DNA of 64,000 bases from Rostrohypoxylon terebratum (Eukaryota; Ascomycota; Sordariomycetes; Xylariales; Hypoxylaceae). Shown here piece by piece: positions 23,163 through 33,197 of this stretch. The translations under genes were made by a program, and so were the position numbers. The notes beneath the pieces were generated by a model that saw nothing but the letters and a program-made list of their open reading frames with translations, ran no database searches and was not told the DNA's origin. Every line of letters begins with the position of its first letter. Positions within the stretch are counted from its first letter, which is position 1. The stretch lies in assembly GCA_022497145.1 (NCBI GenBank), contig MU385946.1, forward strand, positions 1 to 64,000. The letters are read 5' to 3'.

Positions 23163-24328
23163 TCAAGCGATAGCCCTCATCGTAGCCTCCACCACGGCAA
23201 AGGTGCCCGCACTGACCGGCATAGCCCTCAACAACGTCGGGCCAATGCCCTTCCAGAAACCTCTAGCCCCCTCCTTCCGCCACGTCTGTCCGAAGCAATC
23301 CCGCATTGTCTTATACTTCATGTCCGACCCGAAGCCATCGGTCTGCATCTTGCTCTTGACGACATCAAACGGGTAACTCGCCAACCAGAGCGCCTCTCCC
23401 GCCAACCCGCCATAGAACGCCACCTTGTAAGCCGGGACCTCGGACCTCTGGATCTTGTTCCGCGCCGCGTCGAGGTTCATCAGGTACTCGAACGTCAGGA
23501 ACCAAGTGCCGTACGCGAACGCCTCGCGCCAGATCGTCACCGCCTCGCCGCGGTACAGGCCCCTCAGCACGCCCTCGTGCGCGGACAGCTTGCGCACGCA
23601 GTCCAGCGGGCCGGCGTACAGGCGCGCCGCGCCGTGCGGCTGCGTCTGCAGCCGGATGCGCACGTGCTCGATCGGGCCCGAGATCACCGAGTTGGCGACA
23701 CCCGCGAACGCGCCCGCCGCGAAGTACTGGCCGTAGCCTAGCTCCCTCGACCCGTTCGCGTGGGACGCGTTGGAGGCTTCGAAGGCCCGTCGTGCCCACC
23801 CGAAGGCCCCGAATTGGATCGATACGCAGGCGCCGATGCCCAGGAGCGGCGTTAGCGTGCCTTTGTAGAATGCTAGGGCGCCTTCGTGCGCGTAGATCGT
23901 GCGCGCGGCGGTGAGGGCGGAGGGGTAGGCTGTGCTTGTTTGCAGGCGCACTTTTACTATGTCGAAGGGTTGGCCTGGGGGGATGTTAGTTTGGTATGTT
24001 CAATTGTTTGAGATCGTAATGTGTTTGCTGGTAATTTTTTTCTTTGTTCCTTGATTCTTTTGAAATATTGCTTCCCGTAAATGAGTGTCTTGAATGAGTG
24101 GAAAGCGGCTCATTTGGGCTCGGAGTTTCTCGTGATATTGCATGTGATAACTCAACACACTCCCCAAAATGACCATGAAAATTCATAATGATAAATATGA
24201 AATAGGATCATTTCAGATCGCATACCTATAAGCACCTGCGCAATTCCTCCAGCAGCCCCGGCGAACAAGTCCTTCGCGGTATCAAGAGCGCCTCCCCTGG
24301 CGTCGAGATCTTGGGCTGCGTCCCCCAT
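23163..24328 (-). CDS. Mitochondrial carrier family protein, Ymc1-like
   Basis: Two exons (24328-24226 and 23974-23163) give 304 residues, the normal carrier length. Three carrier repeats are present with signatures QPFDIVKVRLQ, GPIEHVRIRLQ and YPFDVVKSKMQ, each followed by the second-half motif (EGALAFYKGTLTP, EGVLRGLYRG, EGARGFWKGIGP). The stretch LLGIGACVSIQFG and the middle-repeat GPIEH are typical of yeast Ymc1/Ymc2, implicated in glycine or glutamate-linked transport at the inner membrane; acylcarnitine and ornithine carriers are close relatives. The intron is unusually long for this window (251 bases) and splits the first glycine-glutamine pair. The exon between 23450 and 23750 is distinctly GC-rich, which creates long open frames on the other strand. 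An alternative upstream non-ATG start is not needed. Confidence 0.88.
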
Positions 24329-24580
24329 CGTGCCCCGCGCTCGAGTCAATTAGCTCCGAATGGTGCAATCACAAGCGCAGCTTTTCGAGCTCTGTATCTC
24401 TCGCTCGGACAGCGCACTTGTCGGATATATATATAAACAAAAGTCAATTGAGCATTGGATTTTGGCCAACGGGGTGGAAGCTAATTGTTTATTACGAGAC
24501 TGAGTTGGGATTTGTCAGACAGCTTCGCCGATATAGGAGATGGGAGACGGTGTGAAAGCTTCCAGAATTGGATTGATGAG

Positions 24581-26395
24581 ATATGGGATCGAAATTCCAA
24601 ATTCGACCTTATCGGTAGCCCAAATCTCTGGGTTGTTTTGTATCACAGAGGCCAAGCCATAGTGGGGGGTCGGTGTAACAATGTGCGGAGTAACCTTGAA
24701 ACTTATCGATAGGTTAGCGGGGTGATAGCTGTAGAAATCAGGGGTCGTGGGGTCGTGGGGGTACCTTAGAGAAATGACGCCATTCGCAACGTCTGTATGT
24801 CTAGTATTAGGAAGGAGAGGTCAAAGACTTCGAATGCATCGAGACAGTCTAAATAGATGCCTCCTTCCAAGCTCTGTAGATGTCTACATAGGTACATACA
24901 TCATTTGGTGCATGGACCAAGCAACGACAACAGTGTGTACAACAAGTCGGGTCTGTGCATGCGAAGATGAACCGGTCTTTCGACCTGGGAGGATATTGTT
25001 TTTCTTGTTTTCTGTTTTTTTGCTTCGTTCCTGACCCGCTCAGAAACTGTCCTAAACATTTGAAGTTTTTCATTTCGCCTAATCAATACTTCTCTTTCAT
25101 CCTTTCAACAAGACAAGAGCTGAAAGTTTTTGCAACATAAACTCCGTTCAACTGATAATTCTCTTCGATCCTAAGGTAGGTACTTAATCCGCTCTGCCTT
25201 ATCCCATCTACGATCTTCCTAACAGGTCTGTTGAAGAGGGCTAGGGTCTCTTAGGCATCTAGGTACGTCGTCTCTTTGCCGAAGACATCGCTTTCCAGAT
25301 CTCTATGCAGCCATCTTCCAGCGGTTTCTTAGTACCAATGCGCGAGTAGGCTGATATTATGGAACATTGTTCAATCAGCTACATTTCCCTAGCTACAGAC
25401 ATACTCTATTGGATGCTGACCTAGAATATGATAGTGGATTAGGAACATTCCAATCTGGATGACTCTCTGACCTTTAGGGAGTTCAATACCTACCTACTAG
25501 GTACCTAGATAGGCTCCTCTTACAGAGTAACCAATTACCCACGATACGCTTCATATCCGACTAAACTACCCGGGTTTATTCACTCCAAACGGTAGCCCAT
25601 CATGGCCTTCAGGTTCGAATTCTTCGTCAACAGTAGTTTTAGGCGTAACGGTCATGGCAATGTTGTTGCTGCCGCTGCCGCCTGTATGATGGCTCCGGAT
25701 CGCCGGTCATTCTATAGTCGTTCACATATCCTAGAGATAGATGATCGCCGTGCAACGAGTATGAGAGCCCAGCTCCAGGCCGTCATATTGGCTCTTGATT
25801 GGGCACTCGATACATGTGACCGCTTAAACGGAAATCCTAGGGTGGATATTACCATTTATTCGGATTCCGAATACGCGATTAGATGTATGGGAGGTCGGGC
25901 AGACTCGGGGATACGCAGCAGAATGAGAAACGCACTAGGCATGCCGAGAAGGAATGCCGATCTTATAGAAGAGGCTTCACATCTAGCAAATATCGCCCGA
26001 GACATGGGCCGCGTCACATTCGTCCACATCCCGAGAGAAGTAAATACGTACGCCGATAGTATATGCAACGAAACTCTAGATGAGTTTATTGAAGAGTTTG
26101 ACTATGGCTCAAATTGGCATAGCGAGTAACACAACGAGGACTCGGATTCACCCGATGAAGACTCTGAATCATCTCATGACAACTCCGAATCATACGAAGG
26201 CGACCACAGTACATACGAAAATGGTGATGATGGCTACGATAGCTACGATGACGTTTACGATCTATCAGATGGGAACTGAGATTAAGGACTTTGGTCCGAC
26301 GGAGCACTGAAAACTACTCCCATGGTAAATTAACCCATGATAACATTAACGGACCGTCACTGATACACCCAGTGCAGTGTTTCCTATTACCAGCT
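24581..26395 (+). repeat. Segmental duplication, copy A (carries the degenerate RNase H gene)
   Basis: Blocks matching copy B occur in the same order. The first is atatgggatcgaaattcc and the following 50 bases at 24581-24650. The second is acaagagctgaaa and gataattctctt near 25110-25170. Then come the RNase H gene and, downstream of it, gagcactga and ggtaaatt near 26300-26390. The blocks are separated by diverged sequence, so the duplication is old. Apart from the RNase H gene I see no other gene in the copy. Confidence 0.75.
25602..26129 (+). CDS. RNase H-fold protein, copy A, predicted catalytically inactive
   Basis: This is a single-exon gene of 175 residues, an RNase H domain by fold pattern. 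The four catalytic acids of RNase H type enzymes are D-E-D-D. Here the first position is N10 (FVNSSFRRNG instead of a DGG/DGS motif), the second is Q57 (MRAQLQA instead of RAEL), while D88 (YSDSEYAI) and D152 (NTYADS) remain. Loss of two metal ligands predicts no nuclease activity. The intact paralogue lies at 27506. The reading frame stops at TAA 26127-26129 but the same frame stays open for 49 more codons of strongly acidic Asp/Glu/Ser sequence ending at TGA 26277-26279, so the stop may be recent. It could still bind RNA:DNA hybrids, or be a decaying copy. Confidence 0.8.
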   Translation: MAFRFEFFVNSSFRRNGHGNVVAAAAACMMAPDRRSFYSRSHILEIDDRRATSMRAQLQAVILALDWALDTCDRLNGNPRVDITIYSDSEYAIRCMGGRADSGIRSRMRNALGMPRRNADLIEEASHLANIARDMGRVTFVHIPREVNTYADSICNETLDEFIEEFDYGSNWHSE

Positions 26396-26633
26396 TTTAC
26401 CAGCACTCCACCTACTACTGCAGCTTCCCGTCAGATACTTCTAGGCCTTTTCTCAGACGTTTGGAAATTCTAAAAATTTGAGACGAGGTCTAATATACAG
26501 ATAATTTTTAAACGTTTATTTGCATAAATGCGCACTCGAGAGTTTCTTTTTATCTAAACGTTTATTTTACCTGATGATAAATTTATAATGAATTAACCTA
26601 ACCGTTAAGTATACCCAGCGGATCTTACGACAT

Positions 26634-28145
26634 GATATGGGATCGAAATTCCGAATTCGAGCTTATTGGTCACCCAAATCTCTGGGTTATTTTGTACTAG
26701 GTATTGTATCACAGAGTGTGCGGAGTAATCTATGGATGGCGGGGTGATAGCTGGAGCTGTATAGGTACCTTAGGTACCTAGTAGGTGAAAATTAGGGGTC
26801 GTGGGGCTTTTTGTTTGGTTTTTTTGCGTTCTTGATTTTATTTATTTATTTATATTTTGCTTCATTCTTGCGAGCACGCAGGGTGCCTGTCAAACTCGTC
26901 CCAAATGCCCGACTCTCATGCACCTATGAGAAATGGTAATTTTCCAGCTCACCTGAATAACACAACCAACACTCCTCTTCAAAACTCGCAATGCGACAAG
27001 AGCTGAAACTTTTGGCAACATCAGTTCCTATCAACTGATAATTCTCTTTAATCTCAATCTTCCTCCTCCCAACCAGGATATTCCTGATAGATTTATCCTG
27101 AGAGGGCTCAGGTCGTTTGCGCGTCTACCTCATTTACCTAGGTAACCTAGGTAAGTGATCTCGTTAGGTACCAATAATTTCTGATGAAGTCAGGTATCGC
27201 CTTATACCTAATGTTTCAAGGTTGATGTTAGAAGAACCAACATCGACTAATAAACTGGACCTCATTCGGTTACCTACCTACATATCCCCTCCCCGTCTAT
27301 ATCTCCGCTGAATGCTACTTGAACTAACATATCGCTCCTATTAGCATATCAAAAACATCGGGCTCCGAGTAACTCTTTAACCTGTGAGGAGTTGGATAAC
27401 TGGGTATCTATAGATAAGCCCATCCTAAAGTAACCAACAACTCTTGATATGCTTCAGACTTTATTAACTTGACCATAGTTATTCACTTCAAACTATACTC
27501 CCACCATGGTTTATAAAATGAAATTCTACGTTGACGGTGGCTGTCGGAACAACGGTTATACCAACGCTATCGGAGCTGCTGCCGCCTGTTTGAAGAACCG
27601 ATATGGCAAGTACCGGATCCGCACGCGGGTTTTGGACACCGATGAATACTATGCCACAAACCAAAGAGCTGAACTTCTGGCCATGATATTGGCTCTTGAG
27701 TGGGCATTAGAGAGATATGAAGAATTAGACGGATATCCTAGGCTGCAGCTTACCATTTACTCAGACTCACGTTACGCGGTTGGATGCCTGAACGAATGGA
27801 TGGACAGATGGGTGGCCAATGGATGGATGAATTCGCGAGGCATGCCCGTGGCGAACCGCGACCTTATTGAGGAAGCATACGACCTAGAAGATAAGGTCCG
27901 AGATTTGGGCAGCGTCCTATACGAGTATATTCCAAGGTCGGAGAACACGGTTGCCGATACTGCGTGCAACGATGCTCTAGATGATATTGAGAATCGTCGT
28001 GACTCACGCGAAGACTATTCCTCATCCGACGAGAGTTGGTAATGAGGATTTAAGCGCGACCGAGCACTGACAGTTATACTCACGGTAAATTGGCCCATAA
28101 CGATATCGTCGAGTTGTCGCTAATATACGCAGCGTAGTGTTCCCT
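26634..28145 (+). repeat. Segmental duplication, copy B (carries the intact RNase H gene)
   Basis: It matches copy A in order: gatatgggatcgaaattcc at 26634, acaagagctgaaa near 26997, the RNase H gene, then gagcactgacag and ggtaaatt near 28062-28090. Compared with copy A it contains two extra TAGGTA-type pieces: about 12 bases at 26696-26707 (actaggtattgt), and about 30 bases at 26754-26785 that include ataggtacct and tacctagtagg. Confidence 0.75.
27506..28042 (+). CDS. RNase H-fold protein, copy B, catalytic residues intact
   Basis: This is a single-exon gene of 178 residues. The domain shows YVDGGCRNNG (D10), NQRAELLAM (E56), TIYSDSRYAV (D87) and SENTVADTA (D151), a full D-E-D-D set. Such enzymes cut the RNA strand of RNA:DNA hybrids. 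There is no other domain, no hybrid-binding domain and no targeting signal. The C-terminal 25 residues are acidic and serine-rich, comparable to the tail stranded behind the stop in copy A. It is similar in length to stand-alone RNase H-like genes often found in multiple copies in ascomycetes. An origin in a retroelement is possible, but no reverse transcriptase or integrase sequence is nearby. The upstream 40 bases hold no TAGGTA tract. Confidence 0.85.
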   Translation: MVYKMKFYVDGGCRNNGYTNAIGAAAACLKNRYGKYRIRTRVLDTDEYYATNQRAELLAMILALEWALERYEELDGYPRLQLTIYSDSRYAVGCLNEWMDRWVANGWMNSRGMPVANRDLIEEAYDLEDKVRDLGSVLYEYIPRSENTVADTACNDALDDIENRRDSREDYSSSDESW

Positions 28146-29109
28146 GTGCGCCAATGGTGGACAATCGTCCAAGCTTTATCCCATATTGCAACGAACGAGA
28201 AAGAACCAGATCGTGCTCCTCGAAGAGCTATATGCGGCCAGGATATTGGGCAATTAGACCCTCTGGGACGATTTGCCCTTACGGTATTCATGAGCTTGAC
28301 ACGAACCAGTTTAGGGACAACTAGTTAGGCCATGAAACAAAAGTTTCCCAATGACCAGTTGGTCATTGTTCCCTAATTCCATATCATATGTGTTACCCCG
28401 CACTTGGTACGTAACAGAGCTCAGGACTCCTGAATTGAGATAAGACAGTCTTCTTTATGCAAGAAAGGAGAACCGAATAGAGTCGATTTTACGCATACCT
28501 CGTGATATTTATAGTTGAGGCTACACCCTGCTGCACGGCCACGACAAACAAGACACTACCTGGCTACCTATGGTGATCTCAAGTCTCCCTATAATACAAG
28601 AACCCCCTCATTTTCTGCTGTATATGCCTTCCACTCCACACCCTCCCCATTACATGAGACAGCAGAGCTGTACAAAAACTCGAATCACTCTGTGCTATTC
28701 AGTCGCTTCTGTCCCAACATCTGGTTCTTTTCTAGCTTCGTCCTTCTAGGTACTCAGTCCTATCTCTTGAATTGTATCAAATGGTAAAGATGGCCCATGA
28801 GCCTAAGAGTGGAGAGCAACAGCGGTGAGGTTGACGATTGTGGTACCAGAATGCAAATACCAGCTAACAATCGGATACATCTTGTTCCAGTGCCGACATA
28901 GGAATTATATGTGTTTGTACCAGTTTGGATAGAACAGTGTCAAATACCTTGTTTGTCTGATTTGTGGGATGTCATACGGGAGATTGGCGTGTTACTGGTT
29001 AGAGTCATCTTCCTCATTTCTTTTATTTAAATTCCACAGAGCTAAAAGAGGTTTATAGGTAGATGATCTTCCGTTATATACTAGGTAGGTAGACGCCCAG
29101 ATTGCACCC
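28146..29109. other. Intergenic, about 1 kb, no gene seen
   Basis: No convincing frame is present. A TAGGTA tract (actaggtaggtagac) sits at 29081-29095, just upstream of the start codon at 29110. Confidence 0.5.
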
Positions 29110-29901
29110 ATGGATCTCCAAAGTCTTGAACCCCTCCCCTATACGCAAAGCTATCATCCCACGCTCAAGGACTACGACAACATAATCGCCATCCTAAAAC
29201 AAAAAGTCTCTACTGAAATCGCACTGAAAATTGTCGCTTACAGTCATGATCCGTGGATCAAGAACCGCTTAGGAAAATGGGATGACAGAGGCCACATGCA
29301 GTTTGGCGGCGCGAGCCTGTGTCTCAGCTCCGATCCTATCCCCGTCGTGGAAGGACGCAAGACTACACCCCGACGTATCGTCATCCAGGCCGAGTCAACA
29401 CATTTATACATCCGGAAGTTCAGACCGGATCCATTCCACCAGTCTCATTCCTGGTTCGAAGTCAGCATTATTCGTCCCTGTGCCCCGAATCATACGACGT
29501 ATCTAGTACTAGTTGATGGGCTTAATTGGTGTGAACCCTCGGCTGCGAGGGATGTTTTGAAAAGAAACTTAGGGTGGGATTTTGTCGAGGGGGAGGGCGG
29601 ACGTATAACGTGGCATTTATTCGATACCTATACGGGGAAGATGGGTGAGTGGAATACGTATAAGGTTGATTGGGAGAAGGGCCTTCCGTCGGAGGAGGGC
29701 GGCGAAGAGTTTCTGGGGCTGCTGGAACCGGGATGCATCGTCATTCTCTGGGCGAGAAGTGTAGGCTTCTCTTTCGGAAGTTGTTATGCCGGTTGCTGAC
29801 CTCAATCGCAGAAAAAATATCGCTGGCATAAGGTTGGGGGGGCTACTATAGAGATTGGGTACGATGGTACGTACGGTCGCAGGACGTATCCGCGACAGTG
29901 A
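29110..29901 (+). CDS. Fungal protein of unknown function
   Basis: I do not recognise a domain. Two exons (29110-29760 and 29812-29901) join in phase 0 to 246 residues. The donor is GTAGGC, which is weak; the acceptor is GCAG. Without splicing the frame ends 13 codons later. The protein has no signal peptide or membrane segment. It is rich in Trp and aromatic residues in a beta-like pattern (WFEVSIIRPC, RRIVIQAESTHLYIRKF, GCIVILWARS), suggesting a soluble beta-rich fold. It ends RRTYPRQ. It converges with the cutinase relic on the other strand with only about 50 bases between them. Coding status is supported by the long clean frame and the phase-preserving intron. Confidence 0.65.
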
Positions 29902-29950
29902 TAAATGAGGGGTTTCGATTGTTTCGCGTTGTATTTCGAGCCTTATACAA

Positions 29951-30540
29951 CTATACCATGATAATGATGAAAGATGCCAGGGCAGTTAAACTCATACAAC
30001 CCCTGATGCATCTTACAATACCAGCACTACTCTCCTGATACCCGGAGGTTGCTGAAGGTGTGGCTGTAGAAAACGAACTAGAGGCCTCTCGAAGTGGCGT
30101 AGAGGTCGGGACCAAAGACGTAGATAAAGAGTTGGTAGAAGCCGATGCTGTTGTACTTGATTTAGTCGCAGGACTGGAGGACGAGGTAACAGTTGGAGTA
30201 GCGGATGAGGTAGCGGACGAAGTACCGACCACATCCAACTTTGATTTAACCCAGTCTTCCGTAGAGCCTGGGATAGACATCGAAATAGTTCCACTGGTCC
30301 TGAACATTATACGTTCGTTGCCATCGCCTTGCGCGTAGATCGGGTCGTCTTCTTGACACCAATCCCGCAGCATCCTGGCCAACCCCGCCAAGAGGAAGGT
30401 TGCCAGAGCGTGGGAATAGGCCCCCAGCACATCACTCATTACATGCGCGCCCTGCGAATATCCGCTCACATCGAGTTTCGCATCCGGGCACCCCTCGCCA
30501 TACTTCATGATCTAGTCCACACTCACGCCGTAGGTATGTA
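29951..30540 (-). pseudogene. Cutinase/acetylxylan-esterase family (CE5) relic with nonsense codon and lost middle
   Basis: The frame contains KYGEGCPDAKL followed by the cutinase nucleophile motif GYSQGAH, then LRDWCQEDDPI resembling the segment near the catalytic acid. A long Ser/Thr/Ala/Pro-rich linker and a hydrophobic end (SLTALASFIIIMV) like a GPI signal follow. Immediately upstream of the motif, in the same frame, is YGVSVD, then a TAG at 30512-30514, then IMKYGEG, so a Gln codon has probably become a stop. The N-terminal signal peptide and first part of the domain are not recognisable further upstream. The stretch between the nucleophile and LRDWC is about 50 residues shorter than in the family, and the catalytic His region is missing. 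I therefore call it a decayed gene for a cell-wall-anchored esterase. Confidence 0.65.
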
Positions 30541-31817
30541 TTGAACATCACCATTTAAGAATGAAACAGTCTGCTGCCTTTTCTATCGTCGCGTGGTCAA
30601 CTGATATGAGCATCAAGACAGGGCTGGATTTCAAGTTAGGGAACCATGCATCTACGCCTCGAAGTATCATCTCCCACACCTTGGATTTCATTGAACAGGA
30701 ATAAAGACGATTGAATAATATATCTCAGCTATTATCGATGAGGGAGTGTTCTCGTGTCCTCAAGACGAAAGAACGAAAAGGGGCAGACCGCCACCACGCC
30801 AGTCAGCGCGATGGTGTATGTTTCGGGCACGGTGACAGCGAAGAGGACGATACCAAATCAAAAGATAGAGATGAGTTTAATTGATGAATGACCAGTGAGG
30901 CTATTGTCCGTCGATTCTGCAAGTATGTTAGTCATCGCCCATCGCTCTCAACAAAACCTCCCTTGCTTTCACTGTGATTCACTCGTACTTCCTGAATCTT
31001 GAATATTACCGTGTATATGAAAGAAGATATCACCATTCAGTTGTCTTGGCAGAGGGGAAAAAAGGAGTAAGTAAAACCGGGGATTTGAGTTGGCTTCTGG
31101 GGGTATTTGTTATACCTTTTTTTTCTTTTCATCACACGCAGTAAGCATTGGAAGTTTCCAGCCAATGAAGCTAAATAAACGATGTCAGCTAGGTTTATTG
31201 TGTCAATCTACAACATATTTCATCCAATGGCCAGTCCACGATTGTTAGTTCTTACATGGCGGCTAGAGAGCCTTTGGATTCGAAGCTACCAGACGGGGAT
31301 ACTACTACATATGAATAATGCAAGCTAGCGATTAGCTTCCAGTTTCTAGATCCTAGCTTCTCCCTCACATGTGGCTTCATGCGACTCCAGTACATGACGT
31401 CGCGATGAAAAAGACATAAGACATGCTGGAAAAGCATCATCACTCCAACTTGACATTCTCACCGTGCCAAGGTCATGCCCAGCCTGACTCAGGTAGCCAC
31501 ATGATTTACTCTCAAAATCAATTAGATACGCTCAAGTAGGTAGGATGGGTTAATGCTTGCGCCATTACGATTACTCTATCTTTTTCTGTGTCTTGTGTCT
31601 GTGTCCGTCTGGTATATGTCGTGACCTGTTTGCTTTGTTTGTTGTCTATACCTCGCCTCTATCCATAAAAGGCCCATTTTATCAGTCTATAAACAATTGT
31701 CCCTAACTGATTTACCCATTGCCCAGTTAATCCTGATCCCATTCGCCAGAAACCATATCGTGAAGCGTGTGTAGTGCCGAAATCAGAGGTAAAAAGTAAA
31801 AAGATTGAGGTCAATTT
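30541..31817. other. Intergenic, about 1.3 kb, no gene seen
   Basis: Only short frames are present. The right part is the 3' flank of the kinase gene on the minus strand. Confidence 0.5.
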
Positions 31818-33197
31818 TTACACCTCGGGAACATCGTGAAACCAGGCGTGATCGAGAGCTTCCTGCGCCGTGATCCGCCGTCGAGGATCAAAGTTGGTCA
31901 TCTTCTTGATGAGATCCTTAAACTCGGGGTCGAGCGCATCGCTCTTCCAAAGCGAAAACGGGCGCCGCGGGTTCTCCGCGCCGAAGGAGTCGGCCATGCG
32001 TCGCAGCTCGCCCGTCCAGGGGTGCTTGCGACCCAGGTAATCCATGAAGGAGTCGAAGTCATCCCACTCGGCGAAAGTCGAGATCTGGCGCTCGATGATG
32101 GGCTTCTGCAGGTCGACGCCGGGCGCGCTGTCGATGCGGAAGATGACCATCCTGAGCCGCATAAATACGAACTATCCGCGCGTTTTAGTACATGCAGGAG
32201 AAAAAAAAGCAAAAGCATAAGCGGGATTCGGCAAACTTACCACGAGCGCCAAGGAGAATATGTCCGAGGGCTTGCCAACTGCGCCTTGGACGTGCGCCTC
32301 TGGACTGCGCCAGAACTGGTTGCCCACTTGCAGACCGCGGAGAGCCTGACCAGGCGGAATGTGAGTCGAGTCTTCCAAGTCAGATAGTTGAACTCGGTCA
32401 ACGACAATTCCCTGCGGTGTTTCGCGGTAGTCGATCATGATGTTGTTGGGTTTGATGTCTTGAAACGCCACGTCAGCAAAAACTCCGAGCTTAAGTCCGA
32501 AGGACTCAGATCTCACCTAAATGCGCGATGTTCTGGTTGTGCAGAGCAGCAAGGCCCCGAAGACTATCTCGAAGTACACGCTTTTGCACGGGAAGAGATA
32601 GGTTCTTAAAGGCGAAGTTGAGAAGATGGTCCGTCATGTACTCATTGACGAACATTCTCTGGTCCGGGACGGTATCCCGGAGGGCCCGTAAGTAGGGCGA
32701 ATGGTTGAACCTGAGCTGTAGAGGGAGAGCATAGTTGTATTCATTCTCGAACAAACTCTTCAAGACGAACTTCTTCTCATTTGCTCTGTCACATTGTTAG
32801 CATTGTTGCGCGTTAAGTCCGAAGGCCCCACATGGGCGGCGACAAAGGCGAAAAAACGTCATTTTCAGTGGAGTTTTTTTTGTGATTGATTTTCTTGATT
32901 TTCTTGATTCTCTTACCTAGCGAGATAGACCTGACGGTCTTGTCTGTCCTGCAGAACATTCTCAATAGTGTACTCTCTACCAGAGTATCCCTTCAAAATA
33001 ACACCTGGCTCGAATTGATGTCCATGAGGGAAATGGTTGATGCTGTGAGGAACAGTGCTGGCTTTGCGAATGTTACCTCCGAGTCGAGCTCCGGAGCTCC
33101 TATGAGATGATGTAGTGGATAAATGGGCACGGCCAAGTCTAGAAAGGGGTTGTTTGAGCGCGGTGAAAGCTGCCGAAGAAACGGCGCCTCCGCGCAT
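31818..33197 (-). CDS. Protein-kinase-fold protein with DLE in place of DFG and a possible mitochondrial presequence
   Basis: Four exons (33197-32917, 32785-32517, 32458-32241, 32171-31818) give 373 residues. The N terminus (MRGGAVSSAAFTALKQPLSR) is basic, Ser/Ala-rich and free of acids, a plausible mitochondrial targeting peptide. The kinase domain starts near residue 65. It lacks a clear glycine-rich loop (ENVLQDRQDRQVYLAR) but has a candidate ATP lysine in KKFVLKSL. The catalytic loop is HLDIKPNNIM with Asp, Lys and Asn all present, and the metal-binding motif reads SDLEDS. The activation segment ends GNQFWRSPEA, followed by KPSDIFSLALV and a C-lobe ending in EALDHAWF. The conserved HxD and the Asp of DLE allow activity, but the altered loop makes it atypical. 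Substrate unknown. The last exon is defined by acceptor GATAG, which keeps a hydrophobic helix in frame. Confidence 0.82.

Noticed and set aside
23088..23741. 217-codon Arg/His-rich plus-strand frame
   Set aside because: Antisense of the GC-rich mitochondrial carrier exon; no known motif.
25602..28042. RNase H genes as parts of a retrotransposon
   Set aside because: No reverse transcriptase, integrase, gag or long terminal repeats are visible around either copy.
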